In this document: positions 1-7,036 of the stretch, piece after piece
Layout: every line of letters starts with the position of its first letter
Numbering within the stretch: position 1 is the stretch's first letter
Made by a program: the position numbers and the translations under genes
The notes under the pieces: model-generated
Databases searched by the model: none
The model's input: the letters and a program-made list of their open reading frames with translations, nothing else
Told to the model about the DNA's origin: nothing
Source: JBBTQZ01 sp038065435
GTDB lineage: Bacteria; Patescibacteriota; Minisyncoccia; Phycocordibacterales; WO2-35-19
Reading direction: 5' to 3'
Assembly: GCA_038065435.1 (NCBI GenBank)
Contig: JBBTQZ010000050.1
Location: 1 to 25,949 of the forward strand
DNA: 25,949 nt

Positions 1-213
1 TACAAAAACCTCTTTCTTTAAAATATCAATTACTCCCACTTCCTTCAATTTATCCATCCCTTCTTTGAAGGCGCCTACCCCAGGCAAGATAATGTGAGAA
101 GCCTCTTCCAAATCTTCCTCTCTATTCGAGATTACAGACTCCCGACCCAAAAAAGTAAGGGCATTTTTGACCGATCCCACATTCCCCATCCCATAATCAA
201 CAATAGCAATCAT
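1..213 (-). CDS. hisH: HisH-like glutamine amidotransferase subunit, N-terminal 71 codons (runs off the left edge)
   Basis: The reading frame opens MIAIVDYGMGNVGSVKNAL and carries PGVGAF at residues 44-49. These are the N-terminal strand and oxyanion-hole region of class I glutaminases of the HisH type. Only about a third of a roughly 200-residue protein is present, so the catalytic Cys and the His/Glu pair lie outside the window. HisH releases ammonia from glutamine and normally channels it to HisF. In surface-glycan loci, HisH/HisF copies instead feed WbpG/PseA-type enzymes that make acetamidino sugars. The glycan setting, and the rarity of histidine biosynthesis in reduced CPR genomes, favour the sugar role (inference). 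The gene sits 24 bases after the methyltransferase stop, so it is probably co-transcribed with it. The family call is firm; the pathway is uncertain. Confidence 0.85.
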   Translation of the reverse strand, partial: MIAIVDYGMGNVGSVKNALTFLGRESVISNREEDLEEASHIILPGVGAFKEGMDKLKEVGVIDILKKEVFV

Positions 214-237
214 ATTGCTATTTTATACTATTCTATT

Positions 238-900
238 TCATTTTCCACTAGAAAGTTTGTTGCTTTTTTGAAGCAAGAACATAGTATCTATATTTTCATT
301 TTGGAGATATTTATATCTTTTTTCTTTGACTAGTTTTAGGTCTGGAAACAAATCCATATATATTTTGGGGAAATTAGTCTTCCACTGAACATTATTTCGT
401 CCTCTATAAGGAGTGTGGGTATATTCATCACTATGATATTCAGTGCCCCAAATATATTTTTTAGAAACACGATAGATTTCCTTCATTGCTTGAGGTACAT
501 TTTTTGGATCGATGTGAATCAAAACTCCTGAAGTAAAGACGAGATCAAAATAACCATCTTTGAAAGGTAGTTCAAGCGCATCCCCTTCAATGATATAGAT
601 ACCTTTGGTATGTTTATGCGCATATTCTATAGCAAAAGGATTGACTTCAATGCCATAAAGATTTTTAAAACCTAATTTTTGTAAAGTCATAAGCTGCAAG
701 CCCCAATTGGCACCTACCTCTAAAATCTTGATATCTTTTGGCAATTTACCCAAAAACTCTTTGTTCATTGTGGTACGCAAAACATTGAATTTCATCTTAT
801 AATTCTTATCCAACTCTGCTACCGTCAAAGGATTTCTTTTAAGATAGGCACTCCCAAACTGGCTAATCCAAAATTGTTTTTGTTTTGTTGTTGTTTTCAT
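238..900 (-). CDS. SAM-dependent methyltransferase, pseudaminic-acid-associated methylase type
   Basis: A 220-residue class I methyltransferase. Motif I is ILEVGANWG (residues 59-67), followed by the acidic ribose-binding residue in YGIEVNP, then GDALELPF and a DLVFTSGVLIHI motif IV/post-I region. The opening FWISQFGSAYLKRN and the GTEYHSDEYTHTPYRGR segment resemble the family annotated as pseudaminic acid biosynthesis-associated methylase (TIGR03587 type; assigned from memory, not searched). The substrate is probably a sugar or glycan hydroxyl or amine. It follows the high-GC cassette and precedes the HisH-like gene, which also fits modified-nonulosonate or amidino-sugar chemistry. The ATG has no SD upstream; a candidate promoter lies between it and the cassette terminator. 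Confidence 0.75.
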   Translation of the reverse strand: MKTTTKQKQFWISQFGSAYLKRNPLTVAELDKNYKMKFNVLRTTMNKEFLGKLPKDIKILEVGANWGLQLMTLQKLGFKNLYGIEVNPFAIEYAHKHTKGIYIIEGDALELPFKDGYFDLVFTSGVLIHIDPKNVPQAMKEIYRVSKKYIWGTEYHSDEYTHTPYRGRNNVQWKTNFPKIYMDLFPDLKLVKEKRYKYLQNENIDTMFLLQKSNKLSSGK

Positions 901-909
901 AATTTATGC

Positions 910-938
910 AGTCTAATATAAAAGCCAAATAAAGTAAA
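910..938 (-). promoter_or_regulatory. Candidate promoter for the methyltransferase/hisH-like pair
   Basis: On the minus strand TTTACT is followed after exactly 17 bases by TAGACT (4/6 match to the -10 consensus). The site lies just downstream of the cassette terminator and ends 10 bases before the methyltransferase ATG, where a new promoter would be needed. Its TTTACTTTATTTG core is identical to the candidate promoter before the other cassette. Such sequences occur by chance in AT-rich DNA, so this is tentative. Confidence 0.3.
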
Positions 939-940
939 AT

Positions 941-975
941 ATAAAAAAAGCGGCCCGGAGAATTTCCCGGGCCGC
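941..975 (-). terminator. Intrinsic terminator of the first high-GC cassette
   Basis: A perfect 9-bp GC-rich stem (GCGGCCCGG / CCGGGCCGC, arms 950-958 and 967-975) with an 8-base loop is followed on the minus strand by seven T residues. It starts 12 bases past the stop codon of the high-GC gene. It is far more GC-rich than anything else between genes here, and belongs compositionally to the cassette. Confidence 0.9.
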
Positions 976-987
976 AATATGAAATAC

Positions 988-2046
988 TTACAACAGATTG
1001 ACCGCGAAGTGGGCCACTCGACGAGCGTTGCCACCGTCGAGTACGAAATTGCTCTTTTGAGCCTCTTCGAGAGCAAGAGTACCTGCCAGAGCACTGCGAA
1101 CCGTTGCTGCCAATTCCACCCTATTAATCGCTTTGGCCGAACAGCCAAGCGTAACTGTCGGAAACTCCTTGATCATTCCCCCAGTGCTATTCTCATAAAA
1201 CTCGGCCTGGGGTTCGTAGAACAAAGAGATGTTTGGTTTTCTCATCACCGACGCTTCAAGAAGCATCGTTGAGAAGGGGGTGATGGTCACGGTCGCTGCT
1301 GCTATCAAAGCTTCAACACCGCATGCCGACGAATCAGCGATAACTTGCCCATTATGAAATAAGCCTATGGCTGTATCGCACAGCGTCTTATCCTCTGGGG
1401 CCTGTGCCATCCGAGGATGTAGCCTCGGAATGAAGCAGACTGGCTGATCCAGCTCGTTCAAAACCTCGACCAGCTCACTCATCGCGTGACCAGTACTTTG
1501 GAGAACGCCGCCAAATAAGACGATGGGCATATCGGTCGGTAAAGCCAACTTCTCCCGAGCCTCCACCGCCAACACCCTAATGTCACGACCAGCGAAACGA
1601 TCCAATGCTGGATAGCCGGTGATTATGACTTTCTTGGTGTCAAAATCAGGCCATGATTTGCAGGTAATCTCTTTACCGAAGAGATCGTTAACGCAGATGT
1701 AGTCAGGCCTTACTCCAGCCCACTCATCCGTCAGAGCCCCTCCCCAATAATCCTGGAGAGCAACTACCTGACAAGTTTGGCCCGCGAGCACCTTTGCCAA
1801 ATCACGGCCAACTCCACCACCACTACACATAGTAGTGATGAGAACCTTCGGCGCTCCATCCTTGAGCGCCTCTTCCGGCGTACTCAAGACTTCATAGCCC
1901 TCGAGCATATCGAGAACTCCCTGGACGGCTGCCTTATCGGCAATAAGTCGTACAGGCAAGCCCCGACTTCGCAACTGCTTAACGACCGGCATGAGACCTC
2001 TGGTCCCACCCGGGTCTTTGGTACAGGTCCAAATTTCATGTTCCAA
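988..2046 (-). CDS. High-GC cassette gene 1: GT-B-fold glycosyltransferase-like protein
   Basis: 352 residues with no signal peptide and no membrane segments. The layout suggests a two-Rossmann GT-B protein related to CDP-glycerol transferase/capsule-type or UDP-GlcNAc epimerase-like enzymes. There is a linker-like TGYPALDRF at 143-151, PRLHP at 207-211 and a C-terminal donor-site-like segment PFSTMLLEASVMRKPNISLF (257-276). The donor and acceptor cannot be read from sequence. Start choice: TTG six bases after a perfect AGGAGG. Composition is unlike the neighbours: two hand-counted 60-base blocks gave 52-53% GC, against about 17-42% in native blocks, with many GCC, CTC, CTG and GAG codons. 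A candidate promoter and a strong terminator make it a self-contained unit between the carbamoyltransferase and a methyltransferase. Recent transfer is the simplest reading. Family assignment is moderate; the coding call is strong. Confidence 0.8.
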   Translation of the reverse strand: MEHEIWTCTKDPGGTRGLMPVVKQLRSRGLPVRLIADKAAVQGVLDMLEGYEVLSTPEEALKDGAPKVLITTMCSGGGVGRDLAKVLAGQTCQVVALQDYWGGALTDEWAGVRPDYICVNDLFGKEITCKSWPDFDTKKVIITGYPALDRFAGRDIRVLAVEAREKLALPTDMPIVLFGGVLQSTGHAMSELVEVLNELDQPVCFIPRLHPRMAQAPEDKTLCDTAIGLFHNGQVIADSSACGVEALIAAATVTITPFSTMLLEASVMRKPNISLFYEPQAEFYENSTGGMIKEFPTVTLGCSAKAINRVELAATVRSALAGTLALEEAQKSNFVLDGGNARRVAHFAVNLL

Positions 2047-2052
2047 TTTGCA

Positions 2053-2058
2053 CCTCCT
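2053..2058 (-). promoter_or_regulatory. Perfect Shine-Dalgarno before a TTG start
   Basis: AGGAGG stands six bases upstream of TTG-GAA-CAT. It decides the start, since no in-frame ATG gives a comparable site. It contrasts with the native genes of the locus, which mostly have A/T-rich leaders and no SD. Confidence 0.85.
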
Positions 2059-2093
2059 AAGTGCTTAGAATTTACAACTAACTTCCGAACAAT

Positions 2094-2122
2094 ATACTAA
2101 CATATATTCCCAAGATATGCAA
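2094..2122 (-). promoter_or_regulatory. Candidate promoter of high-GC cassette 1
   Basis: TTGCAT is followed after 17 bases by TAGTAT on the minus strand, inside the 107-base gap after the carbamoyltransferase, the widest intergenic gap on this strand. The predicted transcript would have a leader of about 40 bases holding the strong SD. The same TAGTAT hexamer at 17-base spacing occurs before the divergent GT4 gene. Match to consensus is partial. Confidence 0.4.
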
Positions 2123-2153
2123 GTTTTGGCTACTGAACCCTGATTTCAAAATC

Positions 2154-3857
2154 TTATTTCTTTACCAAAAAATTACCAATTGCCAAATATGGCAATTCAG
2201 CGGCAACGAAAGCACGGAGAGCGTCATCCGGAGAACATACGATTGGTTCTTCATGCATATTAAAACTCGTGTTGATCAAAGTGGGGTTACCAGTAATTTT
2301 GTAAAAATTTTCTATAATACTGTAGTAGCTTGGATTTTGTTCTTTAGTCACCAGTTGAGGACGGGCCGTACCATCAATGTGGACCACTCCGGGGGACATC
2401 TCTTTCATCTTAGTAGTACAGCTAAGGGTGGTGGTCATAAAGGTGGCTGGTCTCTCTATGTTTTTGAATAATTCATAATATTCTGATGCCTGCTCTCTAA
2501 GTGTCACCGGAGCGAAGGGCATGAACTCTGTTCGTTTCAATTTTTTATTTAACCAGTCGTTGACTGAAGCATCATCGGGTTTGAAGAGGACACTGCGATT
2601 ACCCAAAGCTCTTGGTCCATATTCCATCTTGCCATTAAATCTAGCTACCACATTGCCCTCTGCCAAAAGTCTGGCAACAACTTCTTCTATATTAGGAAGC
2701 TTTTCATATTTTAAATTATACTTCTCTATCTCTTCTTTTATTTCCTCATCTGTATATTCCGGCCCCCAGTACACATTATCTATTTGGTACGGCTTGAGAG
2801 AATTTTCTTTTGAGTAATGATATAAAGCAGAACCAACCGCCAGCCCTCCATCACCCATATTGGGGTAAATAAAGACTTCCGCTATATTTGGTAAAGCCAA
2901 TATTTTTTGGTTGAGGAGCACATTGGCAAATATACCGCCAGCTAAGCATAGCTTGCTCGGAGCCGGTACTAACTCTTGTATATATTCCAAAACAACTTCT
3001 TCCAAAACTCTTTGTGCCCCAGCAGCTACATCTTCCCTTTTTTCTCCTTTCAAAGCATCGGCTAGATAAGGGTTGTCATGGAGAGGTACATAAAAACCAT
3101 TTTCCATAAATCCTCTAAAAGTCTTATTTGCTTTGTCAAAACCAACCATTTTTCTAAAAAATGGAGCCAGTCTTTTCGGATCTCCGTGTCCAGCCAAGCC
3201 CAAAACCTTCCCTTCATGTTTATGAGGTGTAAAACCTAAATATTTAGTCACGCTACCATAAAAATAGCCGAGTGAATCTATAATAGAAGAATGCGCCACT
3301 CGCTCGATTTTCCCATCTTCACATTTAAAAAGTCCACTAGAAGCATCGGCGCCCCAACCATCAGCGGTCAGAACATAGCATTCATCCCAACCACTAGTAA
3401 AATACGCCCCCGTTGCATGAGCCAAATGATGATCAACCTTCTTTACTGGCCTACCAAAACCTTCTATCTCTTTAATATATTCTTCATGCCTTTCGTTTAT
3501 AACTTTGGTGACATGGTCGTATTTGTCCCAAAGTATTTTAAGTTGAGCCTCCTTTTTTGTTCCATCAATTTCTTTTGAAGCAGAGATTAGTTCGGCCATT
3601 TTATCAAATATGGGTTTGCGACTGACAAAGGGCTCTGTACCATCATGAGTGGTCACAAAATCTATATCGTCTGTCGATAGGCCTGCCTCTTTCAAAACCC
3701 ACTCTACAGAAAGCTTTGGTATTCCAAACCAATTTTTAATCCTATTTAACCTTTCTTCTGCAATGGCACAAACTACCTTACCATTCTTTACAATGGCCGC
3801 TTCAGCCGTAGAAGTAAAGCTAATGCCTAAAATTATAATATCTTTTTTATCCTTCAT
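2154..3857 (-). CDS. NodU/CmcH/NovN-family O-carbamoyltransferase
   Basis: 567 residues, full length for the family. The N-terminal domain carries GISFTSTAEAAIV and the metal-binding HHLAHA motif (143-148), then ADGWGADASSG, GKVLGLAGHGDP and AGGIFANVLLNQ (306-317). The C-terminal domain carries EYGPRALGNRS (412-422) and the conserved LINTSFNMHEEPIVCSPDDA end. Family members transfer a carbamoyl group from carbamoyl phosphate, via carbamoyl-AMP, to a hydroxyl: NodU on Nod factor, CmcH on cephems, NovN on the noviose ring. Here the acceptor is most likely a sugar of the surface glycan. It sits three bases after the RmlC-like epimerase, so it closes a deoxysugar-modification run. No membrane segments; cytoplasmic. 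The ATG has no SD. Function of the family is firm; the acceptor is inferred. Confidence 0.93.
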   Translation of the reverse strand: MKDKKDIIILGISFTSTAEAAIVKNGKVVCAIAEERLNRIKNWFGIPKLSVEWVLKEAGLSTDDIDFVTTHDGTEPFVSRKPIFDKMAELISASKEIDGTKKEAQLKILWDKYDHVTKVINERHEEYIKEIEGFGRPVKKVDHHLAHATGAYFTSGWDECYVLTADGWGADASSGLFKCEDGKIERVAHSSIIDSLGYFYGSVTKYLGFTPHKHEGKVLGLAGHGDPKRLAPFFRKMVGFDKANKTFRGFMENGFYVPLHDNPYLADALKGEKREDVAAGAQRVLEEVVLEYIQELVPAPSKLCLAGGIFANVLLNQKILALPNIAEVFIYPNMGDGGLAVGSALYHYSKENSLKPYQIDNVYWGPEYTDEEIKEEIEKYNLKYEKLPNIEEVVARLLAEGNVVARFNGKMEYGPRALGNRSVLFKPDDASVNDWLNKKLKRTEFMPFAPVTLREQASEYYELFKNIERPATFMTTTLSCTTKMKEMSPGVVHIDGTARPQLVTKEQNPSYYSIIENFYKITGNPTLINTSFNMHEEPIVCSPDDALRAFVAAELPYLAIGNFLVKK

Positions 3858-3860
3858 AAA

Positions 3861-4319
3861 TTAACGAGCTTTCACCGCCCACACATCTCCCCACTCATAG
3901 GGATCATAGCGCTTATCATCTTTAATAGATTCTTCAGTAGTGGAAGTAGAAACACAAAGTAAGATGGTGTTGTCCGACAAAGAAACCCAACCATTAGCAA
4001 ACCCTGGCGGTACACTAATTAAATTATTTTTGCGAGCTGAACTTATAAACTGATATTTTTCTTCGGGATTTTCTGGATTAAGAGCCACAAATTTGGCCGA
4101 GCCTTGCACAATCACGAAAAATTTCCATTCCTTTTTATGATAGTGAAAGCCACGAACAATTCCTTTGGTATCGTTGACACAATAATAAATCCTTTTTGCT
4201 TGCCCAGCTTTTGGCTCTATTTTGTTTAGACCATTGACGACTGGAGCAAAAACTCCCCTGTCATCGGCAAATACGGGGTACTCTATAGCCCTAGGTTTGT
4301 TTAAAATTTTTCTGACCAT
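3861..4319 (-). CDS. Short RmlC-like dTDP-4-keto-6-deoxysugar 3,5-epimerase (cupin)
   Basis: 152 residues, shorter than the roughly 180 of classical RmlC. It keeps the double-stranded beta-helix signatures: GIVRGFHYH (His59 matches the catalytic-base position of RmlC), FVIVQGSAKFVALN, and ISVPPGFANGWVSLSDN before the KRYDPYEWGDVW tail that mirrors the RmlC C-terminus. It would epimerise C3 and/or C5 of a dTDP-4-keto-6-deoxyhexose made by RmlB. Its start overlaps the upstream SDR stop by 19 bases and the carbamoyltransferase follows after 3 bases, so translation is probably coupled. Whether it acts at C3, C5 or both, or is a 3,4-ketoisomerase-like cupin, cannot be decided by eye. Confidence 0.82.
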   Translation of the reverse strand: MVRKILNKPRAIEYPVFADDRGVFAPVVNGLNKIEPKAGQAKRIYYCVNDTKGIVRGFHYHKKEWKFFVIVQGSAKFVALNPENPEEKYQFISSARKNNLISVPPGFANGWVSLSDNTILLCVSTSTTEESIKDDKRYDPYEWGDVWAVKAR

Positions 4320-5287
4320 AATTTCTTTTTATCATTTAATAAACTGGAAAGATGCCGTTCGTTAAAATGGACGTCGTGAACATCACCAAAAACCCTTTTT
4401 TCTCTGGCAATAGCGACGATCTGGCTGATCCCATCATCTAGCGAATGAAATTTTATATTCTTAAATAATCCGACATCTTTTGCTTTTTTGGTACTTACAT
4501 GATAATTACGATTATCTTCAAATGGGTGTTCGGTGGATATCGCCTTACATTTGGTAATTTCCGCTATTCTTTTGGCTACTTCTTTTATTTGATAATTGTC
4601 GCTAGATATATTGTGAATACCCCGAGCATCACTGAACAAACCGTTAACGAAGACGTGGCCTATATCTCTAACATGAATAAATGGTCGCCATTGAGTGCCG
4701 CCAAAATAAACGAACTTACCTTCATTGATCGCTTTCAAACTCAGCACATTAACTGCTAAATCAAGACGAACACGCGAAAATATATCTGACGCTCCAAAAG
4801 CAGTCCCTATCCTATAAATTAACGCGTTTGGGTGTTTGAGGAGATATGATTCAGATGTCAATTTACTTCTTGCGTACAACGAAAGCGGTTGAGTTAGGGA
4901 TTCTTCAGTCAAAATTTCATTACCCATACCATATACAGAACAAGTCGAGGCAAACAAAATGCGACCTTTATAATTTTTGACTAACCAGCTTACCGTCGTA
5001 GTATTTACCTCGTTAGTTAGAAATTCATCCACCTGACAACCTGTGTCCCCCACAATGGCAGCCAGCCATATTACGTGACTATATTTTGGTAAGAGTGTCT
5101 TTAGTTTTAGCCGGTCCCTCACGTCACCATAAATAAAATTGACAGGTTTTAAATACTGATGTTCATATATCAAGGCGTCATAAACGCTAAAAGGTATCTT
5201 TTTATTAATCAGATGGTCGGTCACTGCCCCACCGATATAGCCCGCCCCACCGACTACAAGTACGTTTATCTTATTATTTTTTGACAT
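4301..5287 (-). CDS. Extended SDR NAD(P)-dependent sugar epimerase/reductase
   Basis: 328 residues from the ATG at MSKNNKIN. A longer TTG-initiated version adds 12 residues without family character and is rejected. NAD-binding GGAGYIG is at 13-19, STCSVYG at 114-120 supplies the catalytic Ser/Thr region, and YARSK at 138-142 gives the Tyr-x3-Lys pair. WRPFIHVRDIG and the C-terminal NISSDNYQIKEVA region are typical of nucleotide-sugar epimerases and 4-ketoreductases. Placed between an RmlD-like reductase and the RmlC-like epimerase, it probably acts on a 4-keto-deoxysugar nucleotide. No SD; 40 bases separate it from the upstream gene and it overlaps the downstream one by 19. Substrate unknown. 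Confidence 0.85.
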   Translation of the reverse strand: MSKNNKINVLVVGGAGYIGGAVTDHLINKKIPFSVYDALIYEHQYLKPVNFIYGDVRDRLKLKTLLPKYSHVIWLAAIVGDTGCQVDEFLTNEVNTTTVSWLVKNYKGRILFASTCSVYGMGNEILTEESLTQPLSLYARSKLTSESYLLKHPNALIYRIGTAFGASDIFSRVRLDLAVNVLSLKAINEGKFVYFGGTQWRPFIHVRDIGHVFVNGLFSDARGIHNISSDNYQIKEVAKRIAEITKCKAISTEHPFEDNRNYHVSTKKAKDVGLFKNIKFHSLDDGISQIVAIAREKRVFGDVHDVHFNERHLSSLLNDKKKLWSEKF

Positions 5288-5327
5288 ACTTTGGAATAAT
5301 AACAAATAAAGCTCAAAAAACAATGAT

Positions 5328-6233
5328 CTATTTCTTAAAAATCAACTTGACCTCTTCCTTTAAATTAGGCATCTTAAGCCCCAATTTTTTGGCATATCCT
5401 ACATTCAACCACATTTCCTTTGGTCTAAAAGCGAAATTGCCCGACATGGAATCTATAGATACTAATTTTACCTCTCCCGAATATTCTTTAAAGGCTTCCA
5501 CCACCATGAGGCCTATATCAGCTTTTGAAAGTCTGTCTTTACTACCAAGGTGGATGACCCCTCGATCCATTTTTGTTGCTAATTGAAATAAAAATTTAGC
5601 CATAGTAAGAGCGCTTAGTGCATTGATGTAGACATCTGTAAAAAAATTCAAAGGTTTATTGCTTTTGATGGCATCAACCATCCATTCCAAAAAATTTGCT
5701 TGGGGTCTGCCACTAGCATGAATACCGATTGGAGTAGCTCTCACTACTATCCCCTTAGAATAAGCGAGCACCGCTTCCTCCCCGAGTGTCTTGGTGAAAG
5801 AATAATAATTCCTTGGATCTAGGAAATCTCCTTCTTTATAATTACCTTTTTCTCCAGAAAATACAGAACCGGTAGATATGTAAATAATCTTTGCTTTATA
5901 CTTTTCTGCCAAAGCAACCATATTCCTAGTCCCGATAACATTAGCTCTAAAACAACCTTCCTTATCTTTTTCACATTTATCCACTCCAGTCATAGAAGCA
6001 CAATGAACAATCAAATCTAGTTTTGGAATTTTTTTAGCCAAAGAATTTATTGATTTTGTATCACCTATATCGCACGAAATATGTTTTATACTTTTATCTA
6101 TTAATTTCGGATTACTATGAAAAAGACCAGTAACATTTAGGCCTTCACCAAGAAAGTATCGAACAACCTCTAGACCAAGCATGCCACTAGCACCTGTTAC
6201 CAATACATTTTTATTTTTCTTAATTTTAATCAT
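5328..6233 (-). CDS. RmlD-like NAD(P)-dependent sugar reductase
   Basis: 301 residues, usual RmlD length. VTGASGMLG at 12-20 binds the dinucleotide, ISTGSVFSG at 119-127 carries the active-site Ser/Thr, and YSFTK at 144-148 the catalytic pair. VRATPIGIHASG replaces the usual RTSWVYG, so it is RmlD-superfamily but perhaps not a dTDP-4-dehydrorhamnose reductase. It is a second 4-ketoreductase candidate beside the rmlD of the rml operon. The methyltransferase lies just upstream with an 8-base gap, suggesting one transcript. ATG without SD. Confidence 0.83.
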   Translation of the reverse strand: MIKIKKNKNVLVTGASGMLGLEVVRYFLGEGLNVTGLFHSNPKLIDKSIKHISCDIGDTKSINSLAKKIPKLDLIVHCASMTGVDKCEKDKEGCFRANVIGTRNMVALAEKYKAKIIYISTGSVFSGEKGNYKEGDFLDPRNYYSFTKTLGEEAVLAYSKGIVVRATPIGIHASGRPQANFLEWMVDAIKSNKPLNFFTDVYINALSALTMAKFLFQLATKMDRGVIHLGSKDRLSKADIGLMVVEAFKEYSGEVKLVSIDSMSGNFAFRPKEMWLNVGYAKKLGLKMPNLKEEVKLIFKK

Positions 6234-6241
6234 ATTTATAC

Positions 6242-7036
6242 TTATACCACTTTCTTTAGAATAAATATATGTTCAGAACTCCACCATAAATAATGTAGTA
6301 GCTTTCTTAGTCGGTTGAAACCAAAACCATATCCAGAAAAAGCCGGTCCTTTTACATATCTTACGACATTAAAACCAGACTCTTCAAACATTTTTTGCCA
6401 TTCTTTTTTTCCAAATTTTATAAATTCTTCAATATGAGAATCAAAGTTTCCATGAATTTGAGGGAATAATATTTGACTAAGTTTATTCTTTTTTTCTAAT
6501 ACGGATTTATTTATGTTATTTTCCATCGATAGATTAGTCTTTTCAGTACCTCCCCTACTAAAAAAGATTTGGGTAGTCCGATTTATAACCAAAACAACCA
6601 AATTAATAAAATGTAGAAAAATGTATGTAATCTTTAGAAACCTACTTGGTACAATATGGACCACATATCCATCATTCTTCAGAAAAAATCGAGTGTTGTT
6701 AAGAAACTGGCGAGGCCTGCTTAAGTGTTCCATTACATTTGAGGAGAATATAAAATCAAATTCTTCTGATTGAAAAACCCCTTCTAGATTATCAGCATCA
6801 TATTGTTTATATACAACATTCGAGATTTTAAGTTCCTCTTTAATTCTCTTAAAATTCAAATCACATGCAACAAATTCTTTAAAACGATTTCTAAGAAGCG
6901 TAGTTTGATACCCATCACCACACCCAATCTCTAAGCCCTTAGAAAAGCCGGCTAATGGAAGATGTTTAAACACCAGATCAATTTCCATTTTTCGAATCAG
7001 ATGTAGATGTTTTGTCCAATTGGTTTTTAAGATCAT
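6242..7036 (-). CDS. Class I SAM-dependent methyltransferase
   Basis: About 264 residues from the ATG at MILKTNWTKHLHL. LEIGCGDG (35-42 from that start) is motif I, FVACDLN the acidic loop, and FDFIFSSNVMEHLSRP motif IV with the common Glu-His. A hydrophobic stretch (FLKITYIFLHFINLVVLVI) in the C-terminal half may lie on the membrane, as in enzymes acting on lipid-linked glycans. The start is uncertain. A farther ATG at 7114 would bury 137 bases in the upstream gene; the ATG at 6988 would give an 11-base overlap like those elsewhere here; 7036 keeps the plausible N-terminal WTKHLHLIRKMEID helix. No SD helps. Substrate unknown; O-methylation of a sugar is a guess from context. Confidence 0.8.
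   Translation of the reverse strand: MILKTNWTKHLHLIRKMEIDLVFKHLPLAGFSKGLEIGCGDGYQTTLLRNRFKEFVACDLNFKRIKEELKISNVVYKQYDADNLEGVFQSEEFDFIFSSNVMEHLSRPRQFLNNTRFFLKNDGYVVHIVPSRFLKITYIFLHFINLVVLVINRTTQIFFSRGGTEKTNLSMENNINKSVLEKKNKLSQILFPQIHGNFDSHIEEFIKFGKKEWQKMFEESGFNVVRYVKGPAFSGYGFGFNRLRKLLHYLWWSSEHIFILKKVV

Noticed and set aside
1..213. HisH fragment as part of a histidine operon
   Set aside because: Everything else in the window is glycan chemistry and no his gene is present. It cannot be excluded because the left flank is missing, so only the family call is made.
979..1272. Open frames on the plus strand over cassette gene 1 (also 1777-2100)
   Set aside because: They mirror the minus-strand gene, have no SD, and their proteins have no family character. 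The minus gene has SD, terminator and recognisable GT-B motifs.
988..2046. Cassette gene 1 as an integron gene cassette with attC
   Set aside because: The terminal hairpin is a simple GC stem with a T-tract. No bulged, paired R'/R'' boxes with a GTT core were recognised, and it is a single unit rather than an array.
5288..5323. Upstream TTG start for the extended SDR (and similar long starts for rmlB, rmlD and the C-methyltransferase)
   Set aside because: The added residues lack family similarity, and ATG codons lie directly before the conserved first beta strand in each case.
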